This document shows, one piece after another, positions 32,164-41,126 of a stretch of 64,000 nucleotides of DNA (positions within the stretch are counted from its first letter, which is position 1; each line of letters starts with the position of its first letter). This DNA is from Pseudomonas sp. Fl4BN1 (GTDB lineage Bacteria > Pseudomonadota > Gammaproteobacteria > Pseudomonadales > Pseudomonadaceae): the NCBI RefSeq assembly GCF_009908285.1, contig NZ_JAAARM010000013.1:124001-188000 (forward strand), read 5' to 3'. The translations under genes were made by a program, and so were the position numbers. The notes under the pieces were generated by a model. The model was not told the origin of the DNA. It worked only from the letters and a program-made list of their open reading frames with translations, and did not search any database.

Positions 32164-33453
32164 ATGGCAAAAATCGTCGACATCAAAGGTCGTGAAGTTC
32201 TCGACTCCCGTGGCAACCCCACTGTCGAAGCGGACGTGCTTCTCGACAATGGCATCATCGGCAGTGCGTGCGCGCCGTCCGGTGCTTCCACTGGCTCCCG
32301 TGAAGCATTGGAGCTGCGTGATGGCGACAAGAGCCGTTACTTGGGCAAGGGTGTGCTCAAGGCGGTAGCCAACATCAACGGTCCGATCCGCGACCTGTTG
32401 TTGGGTAAAGACCCGATCGATCAGAAAGCCCTGGACCAGGCGATGATCCAGCTGGACGGTACCGAGAACAAGGCGACCTTGGGCGCCAACGCGATCCTCG
32501 CGGTGTCCCTGGCTGCCGCTAAAGCCGCTGCCCAGGACCAGGACCTGCCGCTGTACGCGCACATCGCCAACCTCAATGGCACCCCGGGTGTCTACTCGAT
32601 GCCAGTGCCGATGATGAACATCATCAACGGTGGCGAGCACGCCGATAACAACGTCGACATCCAGGAGTTCATGGTGCAGCCGGTTGGCGCCAAGTCCTTC
32701 TCGGAAGGCCTGCGCATGGGCACCGAAATTTTCCATCACCTCAAAGCCGTGCTGAAGGCCCGTGGCCTGAACACCGCTGTGGGCGACGAAGGTGGTTTCG
32801 CGCCGAACCTGGCGTCCAACGAAGACGCGCTGAAAGTGATCTCCGAAGCCGTGGCCAACGCTGGTTACACCCTGGGTACCGACGTGACCCTGGCTCTGGA
32901 CTGCGCCGCCAGCGAATTCTATGAAGACGGCAAGTACAACCTGTCCGGCGAAGGCCAGGTGTTCACTTCCGAAGGTTTCGCCGAGTACCTGAAAGGTCTG
33001 ACTCAGCGTTACCCAATCATCTCCATTGAAGACGGCCTGGACGAGTCCGACTGGGCTGGCTGGAAAATCCTCACCGACAAGATCGGCGAAAAAGTACAAC
33101 TGGTGGGTGACGACCTGTTCGTAACCAATACCAAGATCCTGAAAGAGGGCATCGACAAGAAGATCGCCAACTCGATCCTGATCAAGTTCAACCAAATCGG
33201 CACCCTGACCGAAACCCTGGAAGCCATCCAGATGGCCAAGGCTGCCGGTTACACCGCAGTGATCTCGCACCGCTCCGGCGAAACCGAGGATTCGACCATC
33301 GCCGACCTGGCCGTGGGCACTTCGGCGGGCCAGATCAAGACCGGTTCCCTGTGCCGTTCCGACCGGGTCTCCAAGTACAACCAATTGCTGCGTATCGAAG
33401 AGCAATTGAACGGCAAGGCCAAGTACAACGGCCGCAGCGAGTTTCGCGGTTAA
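32164..33453 (+). CDS. eno: Enolase
   Basis: Interconverts 2-phosphoglycerate and PEP and is also a usual RNA degradosome partner. It has 429 residues from the ATG at 32164 (MAKIVDIKGREVLDSRGNPT). The catalytic and Mg-binding motifs GDEGGFAPNL, LDCAASEFY, SIEDGLDESDW, LVGDDLFVTN and SHRSGETEDSTIADLAV are all intact. Confidence 0.98.
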   Translation: MAKIVDIKGREVLDSRGNPTVEADVLLDNGIIGSACAPSGASTGSREALELRDGDKSRYLGKGVLKAVANINGPIRDLLLGKDPIDQKALDQAMIQLDGTENKATLGANAILAVSLAAAKAAAQDQDLPLYAHIANLNGTPGVYSMPVPMMNIINGGEHADNNVDIQEFMVQPVGAKSFSEGLRMGTEIFHHLKAVLKARGLNTAVGDEGGFAPNLASNEDALKVISEAVANAGYTLGTDVTLALDCAASEFYEDGKYNLSGEGQVFTSEGFAEYLKGLTQRYPIISIEDGLDESDWAGWKILTDKIGEKVQLVGDDLFVTNTKILKEGIDKKIANSILIKFNQIGTLTETLEAIQMAKAAGYTAVISHRSGETEDSTIADLAVGTSAGQIKTGSLCRSDRVSKYNQLLRIEEQLNGKAKYNGRSEFRG

Positions 33454-33492
33454 GCGGTAAATGGTAAAAAGACAGCAGATTGTGTCGGGAAA

Positions 33493-33512
33493 GCCGCTAA
33501 AGCGGGTTTTTT
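33493..33512 (+). terminator. Intrinsic terminator after eno
   Basis: GCCGCT, AA, AGCGGG and six T residues form a short stem with U tract 40 bp after the eno stop. Confidence 0.7.
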
Positions 33513-33625
33513 ACCACTAATCTGATGCCTTAAGAGCACAAGCCTGGTTCTTCCAGGCTTCGTGCTATCAGTAGGTCCGAAGTTGTTGGCATGGCTGTCT
33601 TTTTTCACTGGATACCCGATATTCG

Positions 33626-33904
33626 ATGCGCAGTCCCAATTGGTTGTTCCTGGTCTTGCTCTTGCTGCTGGCTGGCTTGCAGTACCGCCTGTGGGTGGGG
33701 AACGGCAGCTTGGCCCAGGTCGCTGACTTGACTCAGCAGATTGCTGACCAGCACGCTGAAAATGAGCGTCTGCTGGAGCGAAATCGCGTACTCGATGCGG
33801 AAGTCATGGAGCTGAAGAAGGGCATGGAGACCGTTGAAGAGCGGGCTCGCCATGAGTTGGGCATGGTCAAGGAGGGCGAAACCCTCTACCAGTTGGCCCA
33901 ATGA
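33626..33904 (+). CDS. ftsB: Cell division protein FtsB
   Basis: A small bitopic divisome protein that bridges FtsQ and FtsL and helps activate FtsWI. It has 92 residues with a single N-terminal membrane span (about 4-21, WLFLVLLLLLAGLQYRLWVG), then a periplasmic coiled coil (about 28-70). The arrangement eno-ftsB-ispD is diagnostic. It overlaps ispD by 4 bp. Confidence 0.95.
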   Translation: MRSPNWLFLVLLLLLAGLQYRLWVGNGSLAQVADLTQQIADQHAENERLLERNRVLDAEVMELKKGMETVEERARHELGMVKEGETLYQLAQ

Positions 33905-34608
33905 ACGAAGTATTGCCGGCCTTCTGGGCCGTGATTCCTGCCGCGGGCGTTGGTGCCCGTATGGCTGCGGACCGTCCCAAGCAGTATCTGCAACTGGGCG
34001 GGCGCACTATTCTCGAACACAGCCTTGGCTGTTTTCTCGACCACCCTGGCCTCAAGGGGCTGGTGGTCAGTCTGGCGCTTGAGGATCCTTACTGGCCGAC
34101 TCTGGCCTGTGCCCACGATGCGCGGATACAGCGGGTCGAAGGTGGTGCGGAGCGTTCCGGATCGGTGCTCAATGCCTTGCTTCATCTGCACGCCCAAGGC
34201 GCTGCCGATGAAGATTGGGTGCTGGTTCACGATGCCGCGCGTCCCAACCTGTCCCGGGATGACCTGGACAAGCTGCTGGGCGAATTGATGGACGACCCTG
34301 TGGGCGGCCTGCTGGCGGTGCCCGCTCGTGACACCCTGAAACGGATCGACAAGCACGGCCGAGTCCTGGAAACCGTAGATCGCAGCCTGATCTGGCAAGC
34401 CTATACGCCGCAGATGTTCCGCCTCGGGGCGCTACATCGCGCTCTGGCCGACAGCCTGGTGGCTGATGTGGCGATCACCGATGAGGCTTCGGCGATGGAA
34501 TGGGCCGGGCAGGCCCCACGCCTGATCGAAGGGCGTTCCGACAACCTCAAGGTCACTCGCCCTGAGGACCTGGAGTGGCTGCGCCAGCGCTGGTCCAACC
34601 GGCGCTGA
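33901..34608 (+). CDS. ispD: 2-C-methyl-D-erythritol 4-phosphate cytidylyltransferase
   Basis: Third step of the MEP pathway. It has 235 residues with the nucleotidyl-binding loop PAAGVGARMAADRPKQY near residues 13-29, VLVHDAARPN in the middle, and a C-terminal DNLKVTRPEDL. It is coupled to ftsB by overlapping start and stop. Confidence 0.97.
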   Translation: MNEVLPAFWAVIPAAGVGARMAADRPKQYLQLGGRTILEHSLGCFLDHPGLKGLVVSLALEDPYWPTLACAHDARIQRVEGGAERSGSVLNALLHLHAQGAADEDWVLVHDAARPNLSRDDLDKLLGELMDDPVGGLLAVPARDTLKRIDKHGRVLETVDRSLIWQAYTPQMFRLGALHRALADSLVADVAITDEASAMEWAGQAPRLIEGRSDNLKVTRPEDLEWLRQRWSNRR

Positions 34609-34638
34609 CCGTCGACCGCTGACGTGCGCTGAACCTTT

Positions 34639-34663
34639 TAGCCGCAGCCTGCAACTGCGGCTA
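34639..34663. terminator. Bidirectional hairpin between convergent ispD and lysR
   Basis: TAGCCGCAG at 34639-34647 pairs with CTGCGGCTA at 34655-34663. The right arm includes the LysR stop codon. TTTTA precedes the left arm on the plus strand and would serve as the U-rich tail for leftward transcription; the plus-direction tail is poor. It may also be a REP-like element. Confidence 0.5.
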
Positions 34664-35560
34664 CAAATCGCGGTATTCCGGGCGTTCGGCCAGGCCCTGC
34701 TTGAGATAATCCACCAACTTGCGCACTTTGGGCGACAGGTGTCGCTGCTGTGGATACAGCGCCCAGACTGCGGTGTTAGGCGGTTGGTGGGCCTCCAGCA
34801 GAGAAATCAGTGTGCCGTTCTGCAGGTGTTCCAGTACGTAGTAATCCGGTAGCTGGCACAAGCCGATCCCTTGCAATGCCGCATCCAGCACCGCTTGCCC
34901 GCTGTTGCAGCGCCAGTTGCCCTGCACCCGCTGCGAAAATTCCCGCCCATCTTGTTCCAGTTGCCAGATGTCCGTGCTGCCCACCAGGCAATTATGGCGG
35001 CTCAACTCCGAGAGGCTGTGGGGACGTCCATAGCGTTCGAGATAGGATGGGGAAGCGCACAGGTACATGCGTCGCGGTGCGAGGCGGGCGGCGACCAGGC
35101 GTGAGTCCTGCAAGCGTCCGAGACGAATCGCTAGGTCGAGCCCTTCATGCACCAGGTCCAGCGTGCGGTTGCTCAGTTCGATGTCCACCCGCAATTGCGG
35201 ATAAAGCCCCATGAAACTGGTCACCAGCGGCACGATGAAGCGCTCGCCATAGGCTACGGCACAGGTCATGCGCAGCATGCCCTTGGGTTCGCTGGTCAGG
35301 TCCCCCACCGCTCGCAGCGCCTCCTCGCGACCATCCTGCAAGCGCTGGCAATGCTGGAGAAAGGTCTGTCCAGCCTCGGTCAGGGTGACCCTACGGGTGC
35401 TGCGATACAGCAGGCGAGTCTGCAGGCGTTCTTCAAGGCGCACCACCTGTCGGCTGATATGGGACGAGGACACTCCCAGACGCTCGGCCGCGGCGGTGAA
35501 CTGGCTGCATTCGGCGACGGCGACAAACTCGTCGATACCTTCCCAGCGGTTTTCGCTCAT
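34661..35560 (-). CDS. LysR-family transcriptional regulator
   Basis: A 299-residue regulator with an N-terminal winged helix-turn-helix (about 5-64, FTAAAERLGVSSSHISRQV) and a periplasmic-binding-like effector domain (about 90-290). It is divergent from adhC with 104 bp between the starts, the classic position for a LysR protein controlling its neighbour. Control of formaldehyde detoxification genes is thus plausible but not proven. The CrgA/AaeR-like subgroup is suggested by the N-terminus only. Confidence 0.88.
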   Translation of the reverse strand: MSENRWEGIDEFVAVAECSQFTAAAERLGVSSSHISRQVVRLEERLQTRLLYRSTRRVTLTEAGQTFLQHCQRLQDGREEALRAVGDLTSEPKGMLRMTCAVAYGERFIVPLVTSFMGLYPQLRVDIELSNRTLDLVHEGLDLAIRLGRLQDSRLVAARLAPRRMYLCASPSYLERYGRPHSLSELSRHNCLVGSTDIWQLEQDGREFSQRVQGNWRCNSGQAVLDAALQGIGLCQLPDYYVLEHLQNGTLISLLEAHQPPNTAVWALYPQQRHLSPKVRKLVDYLKQGLAERPEYRDL

Positions 35561-35664
35561 GGATTGTCCCTGTGTGGCAATAATGTTTTGCTTTGGCCTG
35601 GATTATTCATCGCATTGCACTGTTTTACACTCACCGTCTCGTTTTTATTCACTGGAGAGTCAGG

Positions 35665-36777
35665 ATGATCAAGTCGCGCGCCGCCGTAGCCTTCGAGGCC
35701 AAGAAACCCCTGGAAATCGTCGAAGTGGATGTCGCCATGCCCAAGGCGGGCGAGGTGCTGCTACGGATTGTTGCTTCCGGTGTCTGCCATACCGACGCCT
35801 ACACCCTGTCGGGCGCGGATCCGGAAGGCATCTTTCCGTCGATCCTCGGCCATGAAGGCGGTGCCGTGGTGGAAGCGGTGGGCGAGGGCGTGACCTCGGT
35901 GGTCGTGGGTGATCATGTGATTCCGCTGTACACCCCAGAATGTGGCAAGTGCAAATTCTGTCTGTCGGGCAAGACCAACCTCTGTCAGGCAATTCGTGCG
36001 ACCCAAGGTAAAGGCTTGATGCCTGATGGCACTACGCGCTTTTCCTACAAGGGTCAGCCAATTTTCCATTACATGGGCACCTCGACTTTCTCTGAGTACA
36101 CCGTGTTGCCGGAAATCTCCGTGGCCAAGATCTCCAAGGATGCACCGCTGGAAAAGGTCTGCCTTCTGGGCTGTGGCGTGACGACCGGGATTGGTGCGGT
36201 ACTCAACACCGCCAAGGTCAAGGCAGGTGACACCGTGGCCATTTTCGGCCTGGGCGGTATCGGTCTATCGGCGGTGATTGGCGCGGTCAAGGCCAAGGCG
36301 GGGCGAATCATCGCTATCGATATCAACCCGGCCAAGTTCGAAATTGCCAAGCAGTTGGGCGCCACTGACTGCGTCAATCCTAAAGACTTCGATCGTCCGA
36401 TCCAGGATGTCATTGTCGACATGACTGATGGCGGCGTGGACTTCTCCTTTGAATGCATCGGCAACGTGCAACTGATGCGTGCCGCGCTGGAGTGCTGCCA
36501 CAAGGGCTGGGGCGAGTCGGTGATCATCGGTGTGGCTGGCGCTGGCCAGGAAATCTCGACCCGACCATTCCAATTAGTTACTGGCCGCGTATGGCGCGGT
36601 TCGGCATTCGGCGGTGTACGCGGTCGTAGCGAGTTGCCTAGCTACGTGGAAATGTCCCAGACCGGCGAGATCCCTCTGGATACCTTCATTACCCACACCA
36701 TGGGCCTGGAAGACATCAACAAGGCTTTCGATCTGATGCACGAAGGCAAGAGCATTCGTTCGGTCATCCACTTTTAA
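35665..36777 (+). CDS. adhC: S-(hydroxymethyl)glutathione dehydrogenase / class III alcohol dehydrogenase
   Basis: Oxidises the glutathione-formaldehyde adduct to S-formylglutathione with NAD+; this family can also reduce S-nitrosoglutathione. It has 370 residues from the ATG at 35665 (MIKSRAAVAFEAKKPLE), preceded by GGAGAG. Catalytic zinc residues are in SGVCHTDAY and LGHEGGAVVE, structural zinc Cys in ECGKCKFCLSGKTNLC, and the NAD fold in IFGLGGIGLSAV. The next gene supplies the hydrolase for the product. Also named frmA. Confidence 0.96.
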   Translation: MIKSRAAVAFEAKKPLEIVEVDVAMPKAGEVLLRIVASGVCHTDAYTLSGADPEGIFPSILGHEGGAVVEAVGEGVTSVVVGDHVIPLYTPECGKCKFCLSGKTNLCQAIRATQGKGLMPDGTTRFSYKGQPIFHYMGTSTFSEYTVLPEISVAKISKDAPLEKVCLLGCGVTTGIGAVLNTAKVKAGDTVAIFGLGGIGLSAVIGAVKAKAGRIIAIDINPAKFEIAKQLGATDCVNPKDFDRPIQDVIVDMTDGGVDFSFECIGNVQLMRAALECCHKGWGESVIIGVAGAGQEISTRPFQLVTGRVWRGSAFGGVRGRSELPSYVEMSQTGEIPLDTFITHTMGLEDINKAFDLMHEGKSIRSVIHF

Positions 36778-36779
36778 GA

Positions 36780-36848
36780 GCAGCTGCAAGCGTCGGTCTC
36801 AAGCTGCGCGGGGAAGCTCCGCAGGCGGCCAGGGACTTGCAGCTTGTG
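36780..36848. repeat. Inverted repeat (REP-like) in adhC-fghA gap
   Basis: AGCTGCAAG at 36782-36790 and CTTGCAGCT at 36836-36844 are exact inverted copies flanking an imperfect GC-rich stem. The element fills the gap between the two detoxification genes and may lower expression of the second. Confidence 0.55.
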
Positions 36849-36862
36849 GCTGGAGGTCTGTC

Positions 36863-37708
36863 ATGAGTCTGGAAAACCTTTCCTGCCAGAAAAGCTCCGG
36901 CGGCTGGCACAAACGCTACAAACACCATTCCCAGGTATTGGGCTGCGAGATGGTGTTTGCGGTCTATTTGCCGCCACAAGCCGAACAGGGCAACAGGCTT
37001 CCGGTGCTGTACTGGCTGTCCGGCCTGACCTGCACCGACGAGAACTTCATGCACAAGGCCGGTGCCCAGCGCATGGCCGCGGAGCTGGGGCTGATCATTG
37101 TTGCTCCAGATACCAGCCCCCGAGGCTCCGGTGTGCCCGGCGATCCGGAGGGTGCCTGGGACTTTGGCCTGGGAGCAGGGTTTTACCTGAACGCCACCCA
37201 GGAACCCTGGGCCCAGCACTACCGGATGCACGACTATGTGGTGAATGAGTTGCCTGCGTTGGTGGAGGCGCATTTTCCCGCTTCGCAGAAGCGCGGTATC
37301 AGCGGGCACTCCATGGGTGGCCACGGGGCATTGGTCTGTGCATTGCGTAATCCCGGCCGCTATCAGTCGGTGTCGGCTTTCGCGCCCATCAGTAATCCAA
37401 TGGACTGTCCCTGGGGGCAGAAGGCGTTTTCCCGGTACCTGGGAGACGAGCGTTCACGCTGGCGGGAATGGGATGCCAGCGTGCTGATTGCCGAGGCGCC
37501 CGAAAAGTTGCCGCTGCTGGTGGATCAGGGTGACCGTGATGATTTTCTTGCCACTCAGCTCAAGCCCGAAACCTTGCAGCAGGCAGCAAGGAATGCTGGC
37601 CATGAGCTGACCTTGCGCTTGCAGCCTGGTTACGACCACAGCTACTTCTTTATCGCTAGTTTCATTGACGATCACCTGCAGCACCATGCTCGCGCTCTGA
37701 ACGCCTAG
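36863..37708 (+). CDS. fghA: S-formylglutathione hydrolase
   Basis: Hydrolyses S-formylglutathione to formate and glutathione, completing the pathway begun by AdhC. It has 281 residues of alpha/beta-hydrolase fold. The nucleophile Ser lies in ISGHSMGGHGAL (about residue 150), the oxyanion region in WLSGLTCTDENF, and the His in GYDHSYFFIASF. Also named frmB. Confidence 0.96.
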   Translation: MSLENLSCQKSSGGWHKRYKHHSQVLGCEMVFAVYLPPQAEQGNRLPVLYWLSGLTCTDENFMHKAGAQRMAAELGLIIVAPDTSPRGSGVPGDPEGAWDFGLGAGFYLNATQEPWAQHYRMHDYVVNELPALVEAHFPASQKRGISGHSMGGHGALVCALRNPGRYQSVSAFAPISNPMDCPWGQKAFSRYLGDERSRWREWDASVLIAEAPEKLPLLVDQGDRDDFLATQLKPETLQQAARNAGHELTLRLQPGYDHSYFFIASFIDDHLQHHARALNA

Positions 37709-37943
37709 GGGCTGGACTCAAACGGTTTCAGCGTTCGAGTGGGGTTAAGGCAGGCTTGTACGCGAGTCCGATCGGAATGCTTGCTCAGGTTCCAGGACTC
37801 TGCTTCCTCGTCTGTTTTGGCTCGCTACGTTCTTCCTTCGGGCCCACCTTGGGCTATTACTCCCGTTGGTCGTTTGACCTTGGCCGGGCTTCGTTCGCCG
37901 AGCTTTTGTTCAGGCCCTAACAGGCGCCAAAGCAGGTAGAATC

Positions 37944-37972
37944 ACGCCCTGACTTTTTCGGGGCGTTTTTTT
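37944..37972 (+). terminator. Hairpin plus U tract abutting the ispF start
   Basis: CGCCC and GGGCG pair around an 11-base loop and are followed directly by seven T residues and then the ispF ATG at 37973. It could terminate readthrough from fghA, but if the ispF transcript starts upstream it would act as an attenuator and hide the ribosome site. The rest of the 264-bp fghA-ispF gap shows nothing recognisable beyond a TAGAAT box near 37937. Confidence 0.55.
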
Positions 37973-38446
37973 ATGCGTATTGGCCACGGCTACGATGTGC
38001 ACCGTTTCGCTGAGGGCGACTTCATCACGCTGGGTGGTGTGCGTATCGCCCATCATTTCGGGTTGCTGGCTCACTCCGACGGCGACGTGCTGCTGCACGC
38101 GCTCAGTGATGCCTTGCTGGGTGCCGCCGCACTGGGGGATATCGGTAAGCATTTTCCGGATACCGACCCGCAGTTCAAAGGTGCCGACAGCCGCGTATTG
38201 CTGCGTCACGTTGTCGCGCTGATTCATGCCAAGGGCTGGAAAATCGGCAATGTCGACAACACCATTGTTGCCCAGGCGCCGAAGATGGCCCCCCATATTG
38301 AAACGATGCGCGCCTTGATCGCCGCGGATCTGCAAGTTGAGTTGGATCAAGTGAACGTGAAGGCTACTACCACCGAAAAACTCGGTTTCGTCGGTCGCGA
38401 GGAAGGCATCGCGGTGCACTCCGTGGCCTTGTTGCTACGACCATGA
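37973..38446 (+). CDS. ispF: 2-C-methyl-D-erythritol 2,4-cyclodiphosphate synthase
   Basis: Fifth step of the MEP pathway, a trimeric zinc enzyme of 157 residues. Motifs: MRIGHGYDVHRF (zinc Asp and His), HSDGDVLLHALSDALLGA, and TTTEKLGFVGREEGIAV. It overlaps truD by 4 bp. It is separated from ispD by the lysR/adhC/fghA insertion. Confidence 0.97.
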   Translation: MRIGHGYDVHRFAEGDFITLGGVRIAHHFGLLAHSDGDVLLHALSDALLGAAALGDIGKHFPDTDPQFKGADSRVLLRHVVALIHAKGWKIGNVDNTIVAQAPKMAPHIETMRALIAADLQVELDQVNVKATTTEKLGFVGREEGIAVHSVALLLRP

Positions 38447-39501
38447 ATGAACTGCAACTCTTGGGCCCGCGGGCCTATGGCGATGCCTTGGGCAGCGCCG
38501 TACTCAAGGCCACGGCTGAAGACTTCCAGGTCGATGAGGTCCTCGATATCCCGCTGAGCGGTGAAGGCGAGCACCTGTGGCTGTGGGTGGAAAAGCGTGG
38601 ATTGAACACTGAGGAAGCTGCGCGGCGAATTGCCAAGGCGGCTGGTGTGCCATTGCGTACCGTCAGCTACGCCGGGCTCAAGGATCGGCAGGCACTGACT
38701 CGCCAATGGTTCAGTGTGCAATTGCCCGGCAAGGCTGACCCGGACCTTGCAGCGGCGGAAAACCACACCCTGAAAATCCTCAAGGCCACCCGCCACAAGC
38801 GTAAACTGCAGCGCGGTGCCCATGCGGCCAACGGTTTCACTCTGCGCTTGACGGCCCTCAAGGCTGATCAGACCGCTATCGATGAGCGTCTGAAGTTGAT
38901 CGCCCAGCAGGGGATTCCCAACTATTTCGGTGCTCAGCGTTTCGGCCATGACGGCGGTAACTTGGTGGATGCTCGTGACTGGGCAGCGCGCCAGGCACTT
39001 CCGGAGCAACGCAACGTACGCTCGAGGTTGCTGTCCACGGCCCGCAGCTATCTGTTCAATCAGGTGCTGGCGGCGCGAGTGGCGGATGGCAGCTGGCAGC
39101 GGGCCCAGGTAGGCGATCTGCTGGCGTTTACCGACAGCCGCAGCTTTTTCATGGCCGGGCAGGCTGAATGCTCTGATCCGCGCCTGGCGATTCTTGATCT
39201 GCATCCTACCGGTCCATTGTGGGGTGAGGGCGAGTCTCCAGCAGGTGGTGCGAGCCATGACCTTGAGCAGGAAACCGCCACGCGTGAGACAGCGTTGTGT
39301 GATTGGCTGATAAAAGCCGGCATGAGCCACGAACGACGCATCCTGCGGCTGCCCATTGGCGGTTTGACGTGGCATTATCCCGAGCCTGACATTCTGCAAC
39401 TGGAATTCGTCCTGCCGGCCGGATGCTTCGCCACCGCATTGGTGCGTGAACTCGTCGATCTGGTGCCGGTGGGGCAGACGGACAGCCCATGCGTATTCTG
39501 A
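38443..39501 (+). CDS. truD: tRNA pseudouridine(13) synthase TruD
   Basis: Isomerises U13 of tRNA-Glu. It has 352 residues, with catalytic Asp in YAGLKDRQALTRQW near residue 80, HKRKLQRGAHAANGF, and a TRUD insertion domain around 155-305. It overlaps surE by 13 bp, a conserved arrangement. Confidence 0.96.
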   Translation: MNELQLLGPRAYGDALGSAVLKATAEDFQVDEVLDIPLSGEGEHLWLWVEKRGLNTEEAARRIAKAAGVPLRTVSYAGLKDRQALTRQWFSVQLPGKADPDLAAAENHTLKILKATRHKRKLQRGAHAANGFTLRLTALKADQTAIDERLKLIAQQGIPNYFGAQRFGHDGGNLVDARDWAARQALPEQRNVRSRLLSTARSYLFNQVLAARVADGSWQRAQVGDLLAFTDSRSFFMAGQAECSDPRLAILDLHPTGPLWGEGESPAGGASHDLEQETATRETALCDWLIKAGMSHERRILRLPIGGLTWHYPEPDILQLEFVLPAGCFATALVRELVDLVPVGQTDSPCVF

Positions 39502-40238
39502 TTTCGAACGATGATGGGGTAACTGCACCCGGTATCGCCGCGCTGCATGCTGCGCTGGCGGATTACGCCGAGTGTGTGGTTGTCGCACCGGACCAGGACA
39601 AAAGCGGCGCCAGCAGCTCGCTGACGCTCGACCGTCCGCTGCATCCGCATACCCTGAGCAATGGCTATATCAGCATCAATGGCACGCCGACCGACTGCGT
39701 TCATCTGGGGCTCAATGGCCTGTTGGAGCACGAGCCGGACATGGTGGTATCGGGCATCAACCTGGGGGCCAACCTCGGGGATGACGTGCTGTACTCCGGG
39801 ACTGTCGCTGCCGCATTGGAAGGGCGTTTCCTGCAGCGCCCGGCGATTGCCTTTTCGCTGGTGTCGCGGCAGGTGGAAAACCTTGCGACCGCCGCCTATT
39901 TCGCGCGCAAGCTGGTGGAAGCACAGGGCTTGCTAGAGTTGCCACCACGGACGGTGTTGAACGTGAATATTCCCAATTTGCCACTTGATCACATCCGCGG
40001 TATCCAACTGACCCGCTTGGGCCATCGTGCCCGTGCCGCTGCACCGATGAAGGTTGTCGATCCTCGCGGCAAGTCGGGTTACTGGATTGCCGCCGCCGGC
40101 GACGCCGAGGATGGCGGGCCCGGTACCGACTTCCATGCCGTCATGCAAGGCTACGTTTCCATTACGCCGTTGCAGTTGGATCGCACCTTCAATGATGCGT
40201 TCAGAAGTCTGGATGGCTGGCTGGAGGGGCTGCGCTGA
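39489..40238 (+). CDS. surE: 5'/3'-nucleotidase SurE
   Basis: A metal-dependent nucleotidase/exopolyphosphatase linked to stationary-phase survival. It has 249 residues, with the Asp-Asp metal motif in ISNDDGVTAPG at the N-terminus, APDQDKSGASSS and VSGINLGANLGDDVLYSGTV. It is the first of the surE-pcm-nlpD-rpoS stress cluster. Confidence 0.97.
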   Translation: MRILISNDDGVTAPGIAALHAALADYAECVVVAPDQDKSGASSSLTLDRPLHPHTLSNGYISINGTPTDCVHLGLNGLLEHEPDMVVSGINLGANLGDDVLYSGTVAAALEGRFLQRPAIAFSLVSRQVENLATAAYFARKLVEAQGLLELPPRTVLNVNIPNLPLDHIRGIQLTRLGHRARAAAPMKVVDPRGKSGYWIAAAGDAEDGGPGTDFHAVMQGYVSITPLQLDRTFNDAFRSLDGWLEGLR

Positions 40239-40915
40239 TGGCTCGTGAGCAAGATGATTTGCTGCGACGGGGCATCGGCATGACCTCCCAGCGCACCCGC
40301 GAGCGCCTGATTCAGCGGCTCTACGATGAAGGCCTGTCCAATCCCCAGGTATTGGAAGTCATCCGGCGTACACCGCGGCATCTGTTCGTCGATGAGGCAC
40401 TGGCCCATCGTGCCTATGAAGATACAGCGCTGCCCATTGGCCATAACCAGACCATCTCCCAGCCTTACATGGTGGCCCGTATGAGCGAGTTGCTGCTCGC
40501 GGCCGGCCCATTGGACAAGGTGCTGGAGATCGGCACTGGCTCCGGCTACCAGACGGCGGTGTTGTCGCAACTGGTGGAGCGGGTGTTCTCGGTGGAACGG
40601 ATCAAGGTCCTGCAGGATCGGGCCAAGGAACGCCTGCAGGAGTTGAATCTGCGCAACGTGGTGTTTCGCTGGGGGGATGGTTGGGAAGGCTGGCCGGCTT
40701 TGGCGCCATACAATGGCATCATCGTCACCGCCGTGGCCACTGATATCCCTCAGGCGCTGCTCGATCAACTGGCGCCTGGCGGACGTATGGTGATTCCGGT
40801 AGGCGCTGGGGAAGTGCAGCAATTGATGCTGATCGTTCGGGAGGAACATGGCTTTGCACGGCATGTTCTGGGAGCGGTACGTTTTGTGCCGCTGCTCAAT
40901 GGCCCACTGGCCTGA
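40238..40915 (+). CDS. pcm: Protein-L-isoaspartate O-methyltransferase
   Basis: Repairs isoaspartyl residues in aged proteins using SAM. It has 225 residues from the ATG at 40238, which overlaps the surE stop; a second ATG at 40280 (MTSQRTRERLIQRLYDEG) would give 211 residues and equals the start commonly used in relatives. The SAM motif VLEIGTGSGYQTAVL and the FVDEALAHRAYEDTALPIGH active-site segment are present. Confidence 0.95.
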   Translation: MAREQDDLLRRGIGMTSQRTRERLIQRLYDEGLSNPQVLEVIRRTPRHLFVDEALAHRAYEDTALPIGHNQTISQPYMVARMSELLLAAGPLDKVLEIGTGSGYQTAVLSQLVERVFSVERIKVLQDRAKERLQELNLRNVVFRWGDGWEGWPALAPYNGIIVTAVATDIPQALLDQLAPGGRMVIPVGAGEVQQLMLIVREEHGFARHVLGAVRFVPLLNGPLA

Positions 40916-41126
40916 ACATTTATCGGGCCTGGGTGAATTCTGTTTGATTGGCTGTGTCTTAGTGCCGTATTGATCGTCAATGAATGGGGTAGCGATCGGT
41001 GGCTGACTCTTGCGGCGGTCTCTTGCGCTTTGCCGACGGTAAAGCGTCGGTGTCCAGTTATACTTGCGGCACTTCATGCCTGAGCCAGGCAATCTATATC
41101 GTCAACCAGCACAAAGGGAGCGGCGG

